Part shown: piece by piece, positions 9,012-17,729 of the stretch | How positions within the stretch are numbered: the stretch's first letter is position 1 | Layout: every line of letters starts with the position of its first letter | Origin: Tabrizicola sp. | Lineage (GTDB): Bacteria; Pseudomonadota; Alphaproteobacteria; Rhodobacterales; Rhodobacteraceae | Length of the DNA stretch: 45,031 bases | Assembly (NCBI GenBank): GCA_025458105.1 | Contig: JALOTD010000025.1 | Coordinates: forward strand, 1-45,031 | Direction of reading: 5' to 3' | The notes under the pieces: model-generated | Databases searched by the model: none | Seen by the model: only the letters and a program-made list of their open reading frames with translations | Told to the model about the DNA's origin: nothing | Program-made: the position numbers and the translations under genes

Positions 9012-9749
9012 ATGCAGGAACACTCGGTTCACGTACAATGCTCGGAGTGCCCGATCCGGCATCGGGCGGTTTGTGCGCGGTGCGAGACCGACGAGCTGTC
9101 GCGGCTGGAGCAGATCAAGTACTACCGCAGCTTTCAGGCCGGTCAGACGATCATATGGTCGGGCGACAGGATGGAGTTCGTCGGCTCGGTTGTGACCGGC
9201 ATCGCGACGCTGACCCAGACGATGGAAGACGGGCGGCGGCAGATGGTGGGCCTTCTGCTTCCGTCTGACTTCGTGGGCCGTCCTGGCCGTCCAGTTGCAG
9301 CCTTCGACGTTACGGCGACGACCGACCTGGTGATGTGCTGCTTCCGCAAGAAGCCGTTCGAGGACATGATGTCCGCAACTCCGCACATTGCCCAGCGTCT
9401 CTTGGAGATGACGCTGGACGAACTGGATGCGGCGCGGGAATGGATGCTGCTTCTGGGGCGCAAGACCGCGCGGGAGAAGATCGCCTCGCTGATCTCGATC
9501 ATCGCGCGGCGCGAGGCCTCACTGCACATGCGGCGGGCGAAGGGTATGCTGTCGGTTGACCTTCCGCTGACCCGGGAAGAGATGGCCGACTACCTGGGTC
9601 TGACGCTGGAGACGGTCAGTCGGCAGATCAGCGCCCTGAAGAAGGATGGCGTCATCAATCTGGAAGGCAACCGGCATGTCCAGATTCCGGATATCGACCG
9701 GCTGTTGGAAGAGGCGGGCGATGACAGCGACGGGGGCATGCTTGTCTGA
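9012..9749 (+). CDS. fnrL: Crp/Fnr family oxygen-responsive regulator FnrL
   Basis: This 245-residue protein is a [4Fe-4S] oxygen sensor and transcription factor. N-terminal Cys at 10, 13, 21 and 24 (CSECPIRHRAVCARC) and a further CC pair in the cyclic-nucleotide-like domain (LVMCCFRKK) provide cluster ligands. The C-terminal winged helix reads TREEMADYLGLTLETVSRQI, and the E-x-x-S-R pattern is the one that reads TTGAT half-sites. The ATG at 9012 was chosen because AGGGA precedes it; the upstream TTG at 8982 lies inside the FNR box. Four matching boxes occur in this window. Its neighbours hemN, ccoN and ccoG are classic FnrL targets in Rhodobacter. Confidence 0.96.
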   Translation: MQEHSVHVQCSECPIRHRAVCARCETDELSRLEQIKYYRSFQAGQTIIWSGDRMEFVGSVVTGIATLTQTMEDGRRQMVGLLLPSDFVGRPGRPVAAFDVTATTDLVMCCFRKKPFEDMMSATPHIAQRLLEMTLDELDAAREWMLLLGRKTAREKIASLISIIARREASLHMRRAKGMLSVDLPLTREEMADYLGLTLETVSRQISALKKDGVINLEGNRHVQIPDIDRLLEEAGDDSDGGMLV

Positions 9750-9751
9750 CC

Positions 9752-9767
9752 TGTCCACGCGTGGACA
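9752..9767. promoter_or_regulatory. perfect 16-bp palindrome downstream of fnrL
   Basis: TGTCCACGCGTGGACA is a perfect palindrome 2 nt after the fnrL stop codon. A matching half, TGTGGACA, recurs near 9800. There is no T-run, so it looks more like a protein-binding site than a terminator. The regulator is unknown, and the gene downstream is a pseudogene. Confidence 0.5.
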
Positions 9768-9851
9768 CCCTAACAGAGCGTTGAAATATCAACAGCTTCG
9801 TTGTGGACATGCACCTTTTGTTAACCCTCGCCCCGCCCCGCGAAATTGACC

Positions 9852-10587
9852 ATGCTGACCTTCCACACCTGCGATGTCTTCACCGATCGGGCCTTTGCGG
9901 GCAATCCGCTGGCGATCGTCCTTGGGGCTGACGGGCTGTCCTCGGCCCAGATGCAAACCCTGGCGCGTGAGTTCAACCTGTCCGAGACGATCTACGTCAT
10001 GGCCCCGCGCGACCCCGCCCACACGGCCCGGGTGCGCATCTTCTTTCCCACCGCCGAGATCCCATTCGCCGGCCACCCGACCATCGGCTGCGCGATCCAT
10101 CTGGCCAGCGCGGGCGAGACAGGCGACTTTGACAAGCGAGTTCACAGCGCCCGTCGTGCCGCATGGCGTGACGGACGCTCCTGACCGTTCTGCGGCGTTG
10201 GACCCCGTGCGGTTGGCGCAAGCGCTGGGGCTTGGTCCGGATGAGATCGGTTTTGGCACGCACCGCCCCGGCCTATGGCAGGGCGGGCCAAGGTTCCTCT
10301 ATGCCCCGGTGGCAAACCTCGACGCCTTGGCGCGTGCCCGGCCGATTGAGCCCGCTTGGTCAGAGGACCCGGCGACAGGGTCGGCCAGCGCGATCCTTGC
10401 GGCGCAGCTTCTGGTCAGCGGGGCGCTAGCCGCAGGCGAGACCCGGTTGACCCTGCATCAGGGGGTCGAGATGGGGCGGGCCAGCGTCATCGGGTTGACG
10501 GCTGTGGTTGCGGCCAGCAATCTTGCCGAGGTGCGCATCGCGGGCAGTGCCGTGCCGGTGTCCGAGGGCCGCATCCGCGTTCCGTGA
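9852..10587 (+). pseudogene. PhzF family isomerase, broken by deletions and a frameshift
   Basis: The first part (from the ATG at 9852) reads MLTFHTCDVFTDRAFAGNPL and FFPTAEIPFAGHPTIGCAIH, which is the N-terminal half of a PhzF/YddE-type isomerase-epimerase. Around 10120-10145 the homology jumps from frame 3 to frame 1, where EFTAPVVPHG continues. Later EPAW runs straight into SEDPATGSASAILAAQLL, so the usual segment before the DPATGSA motif is also absent. Total coding length corresponds to about 245 codons against roughly 280-290 for intact relatives. The gene appears dead: one deletion with frameshift and one in-frame deletion. A sequencing or assembly error is the alternative. PhzF homologues have varied substrates, so no function is assigned. 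Confidence 0.82.
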
Positions 10588-10647
10588 CCTGTCACAATCC
10601 GACCAAGGTTTCGCAGTCCAAGGCTTCAGATTCGGCAAGGGACCAAG

Positions 10648-11567
10648 ATGTTCGGATTCGGTCGCAAGAAAGCTGTCCAGGTCGAGCGGGACTATGGGGC
10701 CGCCTTGGCGCGGGGCTGGCCAGCGGGTGAAGTTGCCAAGGAAATCGCCTGGCGTGCGCTGTGGCTGGAAGAGCGCCGCTTGCCGGGCCTAGGGGTTCTG
10801 GTCAACGACTTTGTCCGGCACCGGAACGATGACATCCGGGCGCGCGGGCAGCGCTGCCCAATCATCCGGGGCGCGTATGTTGCGGATCAGGCCGAGACGC
10901 TGGTTACAAAGGTGCCGGAGCGGCCGCATGTGATCGAGGGGCCGGATGCGGCGATCCTTCTGTTGCCAAAGGTTGCTAAGCAAGCGGCGAAGATCGGGCA
11001 GGTGATCCGGGTCAGCTGGGTTCAGGGCGACCGGATCAAGGCGCAAAGCTTCGTCGCGCCGGATGGTCAGCTGGGCCATGGCGGCGCGCTGGCGGATGTG
11101 CTGTCCGCACCCGCAACCGGCTTTGCGCTGCATGGTGGGCCTTAGCCGTTCGAGCGGGCGGATCCGGCGCGACTGACCCAGATCCCCGAGCCGGTGCTGG
11201 ACGGCATCATGGGCTTCATCGGGCCCGAGAGGATGGGGAGCGTCTCCAGGGTTACGGCGCCGATGCAGAACGATCCGGCGACCGTGGGGCTGTAGCACGG
11301 GCAGACGGCGGCAGAACGCTTGGCCTTTGCTGCCCTGAACCATCCAGACGTGCCGCAGGGACAGCTTGTGCTACTGGTGTCCAACGACAGCCCGAACGAC
11401 CGCATTTACCGCGCTTTTGCCAGCTATGGCTGGTGCGCGCCCGACCCGAGCCGGGTTCCGCAGCCCTTGGCTGCGTCAGCACGGCGCACCTTGTGACGCA
11501 GGCTGGCCAACAGGCCATGCCGATGATCCTGGCCGCGCTGGACCAGTTTCCACCTTTCCGGCACTAA
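10648..11567 (+). pseudogene. hypothetical protein gene degraded by two stops and a frameshift
   Basis: From the ATG at 10648 the frame encodes 165 residues (MFGFGRKKAVQVERDYGAAL onward) and ends at TAG 11143. The same frame continues with protein-like sequence (IPEPVLDGIMGFIGPERM) to a second TAG at 11293, then AAERLAFAALNHPDVPQGQL. Near 11460 coding shifts to another frame that ends AALDQFPPFRH before a TAA at 11565. Together they outline an ancestral protein of about 305 residues with no signal peptide or membrane segment. I do not recognise the family. With the broken phzF next door it forms a decaying segment between fnrL and the stress gene. A short product from the first frame could still be made. 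Confidence 0.7.
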
Positions 11568-11643
11568 GCGGGCCGGCGCATCCGTCCGTGGCAACGCCGT
11601 CCGCGGGGGCTCGATGCCCCCAAGGATGGCAGCCCGTTCAAGG

Positions 11644-12489
11644 TCAATGCGCCAGGAAAACCGGCAGTTGGGCGTGTTCCAGCATGTCGCGCGTGGCACC
11701 CCCCAGGATTGCCTCGCGGAAACGGGAATGGCCGTAGGCGCCCATCACCAGAAGATCGGCATTTGCGTCGCGCAGGTGACGGGCGAGGACATCGGACACC
11801 CTTGGCAGCGTCTTGGCCAGCACGGTGACTTCGGCCCGGACGCCATGGCGCACCAGCATCTGGCACAGAAGCCCGCCGGGATCGGACCGTTCCGGTCCAT
11901 GGGTCGGCGGGTCGATCACGACGATCTGCACAGACTCGGCACGGCGCAGGAAGGGCATGGCGCGGCGCGCGGCCACCAGCGCCTCGCGGCTTTGGTTCCA
12001 GGCGACGACGATCCTGCGGGGATCGGTCGAGGGCATACCGCTCTCTGGCACGATCAGCACCGGGGCGATGCCTTCGAAAAGGGCCGCCTCGATCACTGCC
12101 TCGTCCTCGACCCCGCGCGTGTTGCCATAGGGCAAGGGCAGGACCACCAGATCGGCATAACGGGCACGGGTGGCGACAACATCTGTCAGCGCGCCCAGTT
12201 GGGTGACGGCGGAATCGATCGCATAGCGGAGATCGGGTGACTGGGCGCCAATGGCCTCGGTCATCGCCTTTTCGGTGGCGCGCGCTTCTTCCTCGGCGCG
12301 GTCCATCGCGGCGGCGATCATCACCGCTCCCGAACCGACATAGGAATAGCCGATCTGGGTGCGGTCTACCCCCAGAACCAGCGCATCGAGATGGGCATCC
12401 GCCCGCGTCGCAAGGGCTGCAGCGGCAGATACCGCTGGCAGAAGGCCTTGTGCAGACGTGGCAACTGTCAGGAGGGATTTGTAGGCCAT
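11644..12489 (-). CDS. universal stress protein with two UspA domains
   Basis: This 281-residue cytoplasmic protein consists of two tandem UspA folds. The first is about residues 1-145, starting MAYKSLLTV. The second holds VVAWNQSREALVAARRAMPF and the nucleotide-loop signature MGAYGHSRFREAILGGATRD near the C-terminus. The ATG at 12489 is preceded by GGGAG at good spacing; an upstream start would add ten residues without support. It is transcribed away from ccoN, and its upstream region has its own FNR box centred about 63 nt before the start codon, so induction at low oxygen is likely. UspA proteins bind ATP and aid survival in stress; a specific role here is not known. Confidence 0.9.
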   Translation of the reverse strand: MAYKSLLTVATSAQGLLPAVSAAAALATRADAHLDALVLGVDRTQIGYSYVGSGAVMIAAAMDRAEEEARATEKAMTEAIGAQSPDLRYAIDSAVTQLGALTDVVATRARYADLVVLPLPYGNTRGVEDEAVIEAALFEGIAPVLIVPESGMPSTDPRRIVVAWNQSREALVAARRAMPFLRRAESVQIVVIDPPTHGPERSDPGGLLCQMLVRHGVRAEVTVLAKTLPRVSDVLARHLRDANADLLVMGAYGHSRFREAILGGATRDMLEHAQLPVFLAH

Positions 12490-12545
12490 TGTCGTCTCCC
12501 TGATCAATGATGGGGACAAGGTGTCAAAGCCTCGCCGACCCTGCC

Positions 12546-12559
12546 TTGACCGAGGTCAA
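12546..12559. promoter_or_regulatory. FNR/FnrL box for the universal stress gene
   Basis: TTGACCGAGGTCAA matches the FNR consensus at 8 of 10 arm positions. A class II start site 41.5 bp away on the minus strand would fall at about 12511, leaving a 22-nt leader with the Shine-Dalgarno before the stress gene ATG. Confidence 0.7.
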
Positions 12560-12577
12560 TCGCGAGCGGCGGCACAG

Positions 12578-12591
12578 TTGACGCAGATCAA
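12578..12591. promoter_or_regulatory. FNR/FnrL box for ccoNOQP
   Basis: TTGACGCAGATCAA matches the FNR consensus at 9 of 10 arm positions. It lies about 105 nt upstream of the ccoN ATG and points to anaerobic or microaerobic activation of the oxidase operon. Confidence 0.82.
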
Positions 12592-12695
12592 GGTAGCACG
12601 CGCCGCTGCAATGCAGAAGCAGACTGTCGAAGCGTCGGCGCAACCCCGATTCACCTTGGGCAAAGCCGGTCGGACAGGACGAAGGGACGCGAAAC

Positions 12696-14294
12696 ATGTG
12701 GGATTACCTTAAACTGATCGGGCTGGGCCTCGTCGCGGTCTGCGCCGCGATCGCGGCGAACTACGCCCATGATCTGGCTTATCAGGTCAATGCGATAACC
12801 GTGATGCTGGCCGCCGGCCTTGCCTTTCTGTGGGTGCTGCGGACAGCGGGGGACCCGAAGGTCACCAACCAGGCCGAGTACTTTGACGGCGTGATCCGGG
12901 CGGGGGCGATTGCCACGGCCTTCTGGGGCGTGGTGGGCTTTCTGGTCGGCGTGGTCATCGCCACGCAGCTGGCCTTTCCGCAGCTGAACTTCGAATGGGC
13001 TCAGGGCTACCTGAACTTTGGCCGCCTTCGTCCGCTGCACACCAGCGCGGTGATCTTCGCCTTCGGCGGCAACGCGCTGATCATGTCCTCCTTCTACATC
13101 GTCCAGCGCACCAGCGCCGCGCGCCTGTTTGGCGGCTCCTTGGGCTGGTTCGTGTTTTGGGGCTGGCAACTGGTCATCGTCCTGGCCGCAACCGGCTATG
13201 TCCTGGGTGCCACCCAGGCCAAGGAATATGCCGAACCCGTCTGGTACGTCGACATCCTGATCACCGTGGTCTGGGTAGCCTTCCTGGTCGCCTTCATGGG
13301 CACCCTCTTCAAGCGGAAGGAACCCCACATCTACGTGGCGAACTGGTTCCTGCTGTCGATGATCCTGACGGTCGCGATGCTCCACCTCGTGAACAATGCG
13401 GCAATCCCGGTTTCCATCTTCGGAAGCGCGCAGGTCCAGCTTTACGCAGGTGTCCAGGATGCCATGGTTCAGTGGTGGTACGGCCACAACGCCGTGGGCT
13501 TCTTCCTGACCGCGGGCTTCTTGGGGATGATGTACTACTTCGTCCCGAAGCAGGCCGAACGCCCCGTCTTCAGCTACAAGCTGTCGATCATCCACTTCTG
13601 GGCGCTGATCTTCCTGTATATCTGGGCCGGTCCGCACCACCTGCACTACACGGCACTGCCCGACTGGGCCTCGACCCTGGGTATGGTCTTCTCGGTGATC
13701 CTGTGGATGCCCTCCTGGGGCGGCATGATCAACGGGCTCATGACCCTGTCCGGCGCCTGGGACAAGCTGCGCACCGACCCGATCATCCGGATGATGGTCG
13801 TCTCCATCGGCTTCTACGGGATGAGCACTTTCGAAGGCCCGATGATGTCGATCAAGGCCGTCAACAGCCTGTCGCACTATACCGACTGGACCATCGGCCA
13901 CGTCCATTCCGGAGCCTTGGGCTGGAACGGGATGATCACCTTCGGCGTCCTCTACTACCTGGTGCCGCGCCTGTGGAACCGCGAGGGCCTCTACTCGCTG
14001 AAACTGGTCAGCTGGCACTTCTGGCTCGCGACCATCGGGATCGTCCTCTACGCCTCGGCGATGTGGGTCACCGGCATCATGGAGGGCCTGATGTGGCGTG
14101 AAGTCGACGCGAACGGGTTCCTCGTGAACGCCTTCGCCGACACGGTGGCCGCGAAGTTCCCGATGTATGTGGTCCGTGCGCTGGGCGGGGGGCTCTTCCT
14201 CGCGGGGGCAATCATCATGTGCTGGAACCTGTGGATGACGGTCCGCGCGCAGCCGGCGCGCGAGACGAAGCATGCCTTCGTGCCTGCGGAATAA
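12696..14294 (+). CDS. ccoN: cbb3-type cytochrome c oxidase subunit I
   Basis: This 532-residue integral membrane subunit carries the oxygen-reducing site (heme b, heme b3, CuB) of the high-affinity cbb3 oxidase. Visible ligands are H115 and H404 for heme b, H402 for heme b3, and H264, H314 and H315 for CuB, with Y308 in the position of the cross-linked tyrosine. The motifs are [20 protein letters not shown] and [12 protein letters not shown]. The start ATG follows a purine-rich AGGACGAAGGGAC. It is the first gene of ccoNOQP, with an FNR box upstream. All catalytic residues are present, in contrast to the damaged ccoO next to it. Confidence 0.97.
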   Translation: MWDYLKLIGLGLVAVCAAIAANYAHDLAYQVNAITVMLAAGLAFLWVLRTAGDPKVTNQAEYFDGVIRAGAIATAFWGVVGFLVGVVIATQLAFPQLNFEWAQGYLNFGRLRPLHTSAVIFAFGGNALIMSSFYIVQRTSAARLFGGSLGWFVFWGWQLVIVLAATGYVLGATQAKEYAEPVWYVDILITVVWVAFLVAFMGTLFKRKEPHIYVANWFLLSMILTVAMLHLVNNAAIPVSIFGSAQVQLYAGVQDAMVQWWYGHNAVGFFLTAGFLGMMYYFVPKQAERPVFSYKLSIIHFWALIFLYIWAGPHHLHYTALPDWASTLGMVFSVILWMPSWGGMINGLMTLSGAWDKLRTDPIIRMMVVSIGFYGMSTFEGPMMSIKAVNSLSHYTDWTIGHVHSGALGWNGMITFGVLYYLVPRLWNREGLYSLKLVSWHFWLATIGIVLYASAMWVTGIMEGLMWREVDANGFLVNAFADTVAAKFPMYVVRALGGGLFLAGAIIMCWNLWMTVRAQPARETKHAFVPAE

Positions 14295-14306
14295 GGGGAC
14301 AAGACA

Positions 14307-15008
14307 ATGGGAATTCTCGACAAGCACAAGGCAATCGAAACCCACGCGACGCTGCTGATGGTTCTTAGCCTTCTGGTCGTGACCATCGGGGGAATCGTGC
14401 AAATCGTTCCGCTCTTCTATCTGGAGAACACGATCGAGAAGGTGGAGGGCGTCCGTCCCTACACCCCACTGGAACTGGCGGGCAAGCAGATCTACCTGCG
14501 CGAAGGCTGCTATGGCTGCTATGGCCATTACAGCCTGGCGGCGGAATCGATGTACGACCGGCCGTTCCAGTGGGGGTCAAAGCGCACGGGGCCCGACCTT
14601 GCCCGGGTGGGCGGCCGCTATTCCGACGAATGGCACCAGGACCACTTTGAAAACGCCAAATCGGTCGTGCCGGAATCCGTGATGCCGCCCTATGGCTTCT
14701 TGGCTGACAACGTGATCGACGGGAAATACATTCAGGATCTCGTCTCGACCCATGCGCTGGTCGGCGTGCCCTATACCGAGGACATGGTCAATAACGCGCT
14801 GGCCGATTTCAAGGCGCAGGTCGACCCGTTGGGCGACTTTGACGGGCTGGAGGCGCGCTATGGCGAAGACGCTTTCGGGACGCCGATCAATGTGCGGAAC
14901 TTCGACGGCCAGCCCGAACTGACCGAGATGGACGCGCTGATCGCCTATATCCAGGTCCTGGGCACCATGGTCGATTTCTCGACCTATACCCCTGTGGCGA
15001 ACCGGTAA
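14307..15008 (+). CDS. ccoO: cbb3-type cytochrome c oxidase subunit II, heme c motif lost
   Basis: CcoO is a membrane-anchored mono-heme cytochrome c that passes electrons from CcoP to CcoN. This copy has 233 residues: an N-terminal membrane anchor (about 13-38) and a periplasmic domain. Normal CcoO proteins have CxxCH followed by SQMIRPF and about ten more residues before [10 protein letters not shown]. Here the text reads [17 protein letters not shown], so C68 and C71 remain but Y72 replaces His, and about 14 residues are missing in frame. The Met ligand region PESVMPPY (M126) is intact, and the rest is highly conserved. With no axial His, normal heme c attachment is unlikely. Either the oxidase is impaired, or this is an assembly error. 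The reading frame is otherwise open and coupled to ccoN and ccoQ. Confidence 0.92.
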   Translation: MGILDKHKAIETHATLLMVLSLLVVTIGGIVQIVPLFYLENTIEKVEGVRPYTPLELAGKQIYLREGCYGCYGHYSLAAESMYDRPFQWGSKRTGPDLARVGGRYSDEWHQDHFENAKSVVPESVMPPYGFLADNVIDGKYIQDLVSTHALVGVPYTEDMVNNALADFKAQVDPLGDFDGLEARYGEDAFGTPINVRNFDGQPELTEMDALIAYIQVLGTMVDFSTYTPVANR

Positions 15009-15018
15009 GGGGGCGCAA

Positions 15019-15210
15019 ATGGAAACCTATACCTTCCTGCGCCATCTGGCCGACAGCTGGTTCCTGCTGGCGATGACCCTGGGCTTTCTGGCGCTGTGCG
15101 TCTGGGCCTTCCGTCCTGGCAGCCGCGCCATGCATCAGGATGTCGCCAATTCCATATTCCGCAATGATGACCGTCCTGCGGATGCCCACCCTGCCAATAA
15201 GGAGGCGTAA
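15019..15210 (+). CDS. ccoQ: cbb3-type oxidase subunit CcoQ
   Basis: This 63-residue single-span membrane protein ([20 protein letters not shown], span about 14-31) matches CcoQ, the small accessory subunit that helps stabilise the cbb3 complex. It lies between ccoO and ccoP, as is standard, 10 nt after ccoO and 4 nt before ccoP. Confidence 0.9.
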   Translation: METYTFLRHLADSWFLLAMTLGFLALCVWAFRPGSRAMHQDVANSIFRNDDRPADAHPANKEA

Positions 15211-15214
15211 GGCC

Positions 15215-16096
15215 ATGTGCGCCAAGCCAATCAAGAAAGAGCCCAAGCAGGTGGAGACGACAGGCCACCAGTGGGATGGCATCGAGGAATGGAACAACCC
15301 GCTGCCGCGCTGGTGGGTCTGGGTGTTCTACGCCACCATTGTCTGGGGGATCGGCTATACCATCGCCTATCCGGCCTGGCCCCTGATCAAGGAAGCGACG
15401 CCGGGCCTTCTTGGGGCAAGTACCCGGGCGGATGTTGCAGCCGAAATCGCCCGTGTGGACGAGGCCAATGCTTCGATCAAGGCCAAATTGGTGGCAGCCG
15501 ACCTGAACGCCATCGGCGCTGATCCTGAGCTTGCCACCTATGCCCAGAACGCAGGCGCAGCCGTGTTCCGCACGAACTGCACCACATGCCACGGGACTGG
15601 GGCGAACGGGTTTGAAGGCAAGGGCTATCCAAGCCTGATTGACAACGACTGGCTGTGGGGTGGAACGATGGAAGACATCCATCTGACCATTACCCACGGC
15701 ATCCGCAACACCACCGACGCGGACGCCCGCTATTCCGAGATGCCCAAATTTGGGGTGGATGGTCTTTTGGACGACACCCAGATCGCGCAAGTGGCGGAAC
15801 ATGTGCTGGCGATCTCGGGGCAGGAACATGACGCGGCGTCGGCAGCGGCGGGGGCAACGGTCTGGGCCGATGCGGGGTGCAACGGTTGCCACATGGACGA
15901 CGGGACCGGCGACCGGGCGCAGGGCGCGCCGAACCTGACTGACGCGATCTGGCTGTATGGCGGGTCACGTGAAGCAATCATCGAATCCGTCCACTTCGCG
16001 CGGTTCGGCGTGATGCCCGACTGGAACGAACGCCTGAGCGAGGACGAGATCCGCGCGGTGGCCTTCTATGTCCATGGCAAGGGCGGCGGCGAATAG
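15215..16096 (+). CDS. ccoP: cbb3-type cytochrome c oxidase subunit III (di-heme)
   Basis: This 293-residue di-heme cytochrome c is the electron entry point of the cbb3 oxidase. An N-terminal CcoP domain with a membrane span ([20 protein letters not shown]) is followed by two heme c domains, with motifs CTTCH and CNGCH. Conserved [18 protein letters not shown] and [12 protein letters not shown] blocks are present. Both heme motifs are complete, unlike ccoO. The start is the ATG at 15215, 4 nt after the ccoQ stop; AAGGAGG lies about 8 nt upstream within the end of ccoQ. A terminator follows. Confidence 0.96.
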   Translation: MCAKPIKKEPKQVETTGHQWDGIEEWNNPLPRWWVWVFYATIVWGIGYTIAYPAWPLIKEATPGLLGASTRADVAAEIARVDEANASIKAKLVAADLNAIGADPELATYAQNAGAAVFRTNCTTCHGTGANGFEGKGYPSLIDNDWLWGGTMEDIHLTITHGIRNTTDADARYSEMPKFGVDGLLDDTQIAQVAEHVLAISGQEHDAASAAAGATVWADAGCNGCHMDDGTGDRAQGAPNLTDAIWLYGGSREAIIESVHFARFGVMPDWNERLSEDEIRAVAFYVHGKGGGE

Positions 16097-16122
16097 GTGA
16101 AGAAGCATCTGCCACCTGGAAG

Positions 16123-16143
16123 GGGGGCGGTCGGCCCCCTTTT
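16123..16143 (+). terminator. rho-independent terminator of ccoNOQP
   Basis: The stem GGGGGC/GCCCCC has a GGTCG loop and is followed by TTTT, 26 nt after the ccoP stop codon. It separates the oxidase operon from ccoGHIS, which has its own FNR box. Confidence 0.82.
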
Positions 16144-16230
16144 CATTTCCCGACCCGATGGCGATTGGCCCGTCATCCGAGGGGCTTGCGCCGGAATGTC
16201 GCAGTCGAACGTCCGGGTTCCCTTGGCCTC

Positions 16231-16244
16231 TTGATGCAGGTCAA
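16231..16244 (+). promoter_or_regulatory. FNR/FnrL box for ccoGHIS
   Basis: TTGATGCAGGTCAA matches the FNR consensus at 9 of 10 arm positions. A class II start site would fall near 16279, giving a leader of about 34 nt that contains the AAGGAG of ccoG. This supports the GTG start at 16313. Confidence 0.82.
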
Positions 16245-16312
16245 GGTTGGACCAGCCGGAATGCCCGATGGGTGACATGAGACGCGCAGCGATGCGCAAG
16301 GAGACCTGCCCC

Positions 16313-17728
16313 GTGTCGAATTCTGAAACCCCGGAAAGCCTTTACGTCGCGCGTGAGCCGGTCTTTCCTCGTCGGGTGAAGGGCAATTTCCGGACGCTGA
16401 AGTGGTGGATCATGGCGGTAACGCTGGGCATCTACTACATCACCCCCTGGCTGCGCTGGGACCGCGGGCCGTCGCTGCCCGATCAGGCGGTGCTGGTGGA
16501 CCTCGCCAACCGGCGCTTCTTCTTCTTCATGATCGAGATCTGGCCGCACGAATTCTACTTCGTCGCGGGGCTGCTGATCATGGCGGGCCTCGGGCTGTTC
16601 TTGTTCACCAGCGCGGCGGGGCGGGTCTGGTGCGGCTATGCCTGCCCGCAGACGGTCTGGACCGATCTCTTCATCCTGGTCGAGCGCTGGGTGGAAGGCG
16701 ACCGCAATGCAAGGCTGCGACTTTACCGGCAGAACTGGGACGTAGAAAAGATCCGCAAGCGGACGATCAAGTGGACCATCTGGTTCCTGATCGGGCTCGC
16801 CACGGGTGGGGCCTGGATCTTCTATTTCACCGACGCGCCCACTCTGCTGCGCGACCTGGTGACCGGGCAGGCGCATCCGGTGGCTTACATCACCATGCTG
16901 ATCCTGACGCTGACGACCTTCGCCTTCGGCGGATTCGCGCGGGAGCAGATCTGTATCTACGCCTGCCCCTGGCCGCGCATCCAGGCCGCGATGATGGACG
17001 AGGACACGCTGACCATCGGCTACCGCGAGTGGCGGGGCGAGCCACGGGGCAAGCTTGGCACGGAAGGCGCGGGGGACTGCATCGATTGCATGGCCTGCGT
17101 GAATGTCTGCCCCATGGGCATCGACATCCGGAACGGCCAGCAGCTGGCCTGCATCACCTGCGGCCTTTGCATTGACGCCTGCAACGACACGATGGACAAG
17201 ATCGGCAAGCCGCGTGACCTGATCGGCTATCTTGCCCTGACTGACGAGACGCGCGAACGGGCAGGCCAACCAGCGAAAAGCGTGTGGAGCCATGTCTTCC
17301 GGCTGCGCACCGTTCTTTACACCGTGCTTTGGGCGGGGGTCGGCGTCGGCCTGATCGTGGCGCTGTTCCTGCGCTCGCCCATCGACGTGAACGTGACGCC
17401 GGAACGCAACCCGACCTATGTGCTTCTGTCCGACGGCAGCATCCGCAACGCCTATGAGCTGCGGTTGCGCAACATGCAGGGCGAGGACGCGCGCTTTACC
17501 ATCGCAGTCACGTCAGACGCCTTCGTGACCCTTTCGCTGGAAGGCGCCGAAGGGCTGACCGTGACCGTCCCTGCGAACGAGACGAAGTCACAGCGCGTCT
17601 ACCTGACCGCACCTCCGGGCAGCCGGGCGGCCGTCAGCGAACGGACGAACGTGCGGCTTTGGGTCGAGGAGCAGGGCACGACCAACCGGGTCCACCATGA
17701 CACGATCTTCAACGGGAAAGAGGACTGA
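16313..17728 (+). CDS. ccoG: cbb3 oxidase assembly iron-sulfur protein CcoG (RdxA/RdxB/FixG)
   Basis: This 471-residue membrane iron-sulfur protein helps mature the cbb3 oxidase, thought to act as a copper reductase. It has several N-terminal membrane spans with WCGYACPQTVW and CIYACPW motifs. Two classical 4Fe-4S binding motifs follow (Cys 256, 259, 262, 266 and 280, 283, 286, 290), and the C-terminal domain has the Ig-like FixG fold. The start is the GTG at 16313: AAGGAG lies 9 nt upstream, and the protein then begins MSNSETPESLYVAREPVFPR, the family's usual N-terminus. The open frame continues upstream to a TTG at 16247, but that lies between the FNR box and the promoter. It is the first gene of ccoGHIS. 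Confidence 0.95.
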   Translation: MSNSETPESLYVAREPVFPRRVKGNFRTLKWWIMAVTLGIYYITPWLRWDRGPSLPDQAVLVDLANRRFFFFMIEIWPHEFYFVAGLLIMAGLGLFLFTSAAGRVWCGYACPQTVWTDLFILVERWVEGDRNARLRLYRQNWDVEKIRKRTIKWTIWFLIGLATGGAWIFYFTDAPTLLRDLVTGQAHPVAYITMLILTLTTFAFGGFAREQICIYACPWPRIQAAMMDEDTLTIGYREWRGEPRGKLGTEGAGDCIDCMACVNVCPMGIDIRNGQQLACITCGLCIDACNDTMDKIGKPRDLIGYLALTDETRERAGQPAKSVWSHVFRLRTVLYTVLWAGVGVGLIVALFLRSPIDVNVTPERNPTYVLLSDGSIRNAYELRLRNMQGEDARFTIAVTSDAFVTLSLEGAEGLTVTVPANETKSQRVYLTAPPGSRAAVSERTNVRLWVEEQGTTNRVHHDTIFNGKED

Positions 17729-17729
17729 G

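Noticed and set aside
12651..14528. 625-codon open frame antisense to ccoN
   Set aside because: Its translation is full of His, Asp and Gln and lacks any domain, as is usual opposite a GC-rich membrane-protein gene. ccoN on the plus strand has every catalytic residue.
16247..16312. Upstream in-frame TTG/ATG starts for ccoG
   Set aside because: They lie between the FNR box and the expected start site of transcription. The GTG at 16313 has a strong AAGGAG and gives the family's normal N-terminus.
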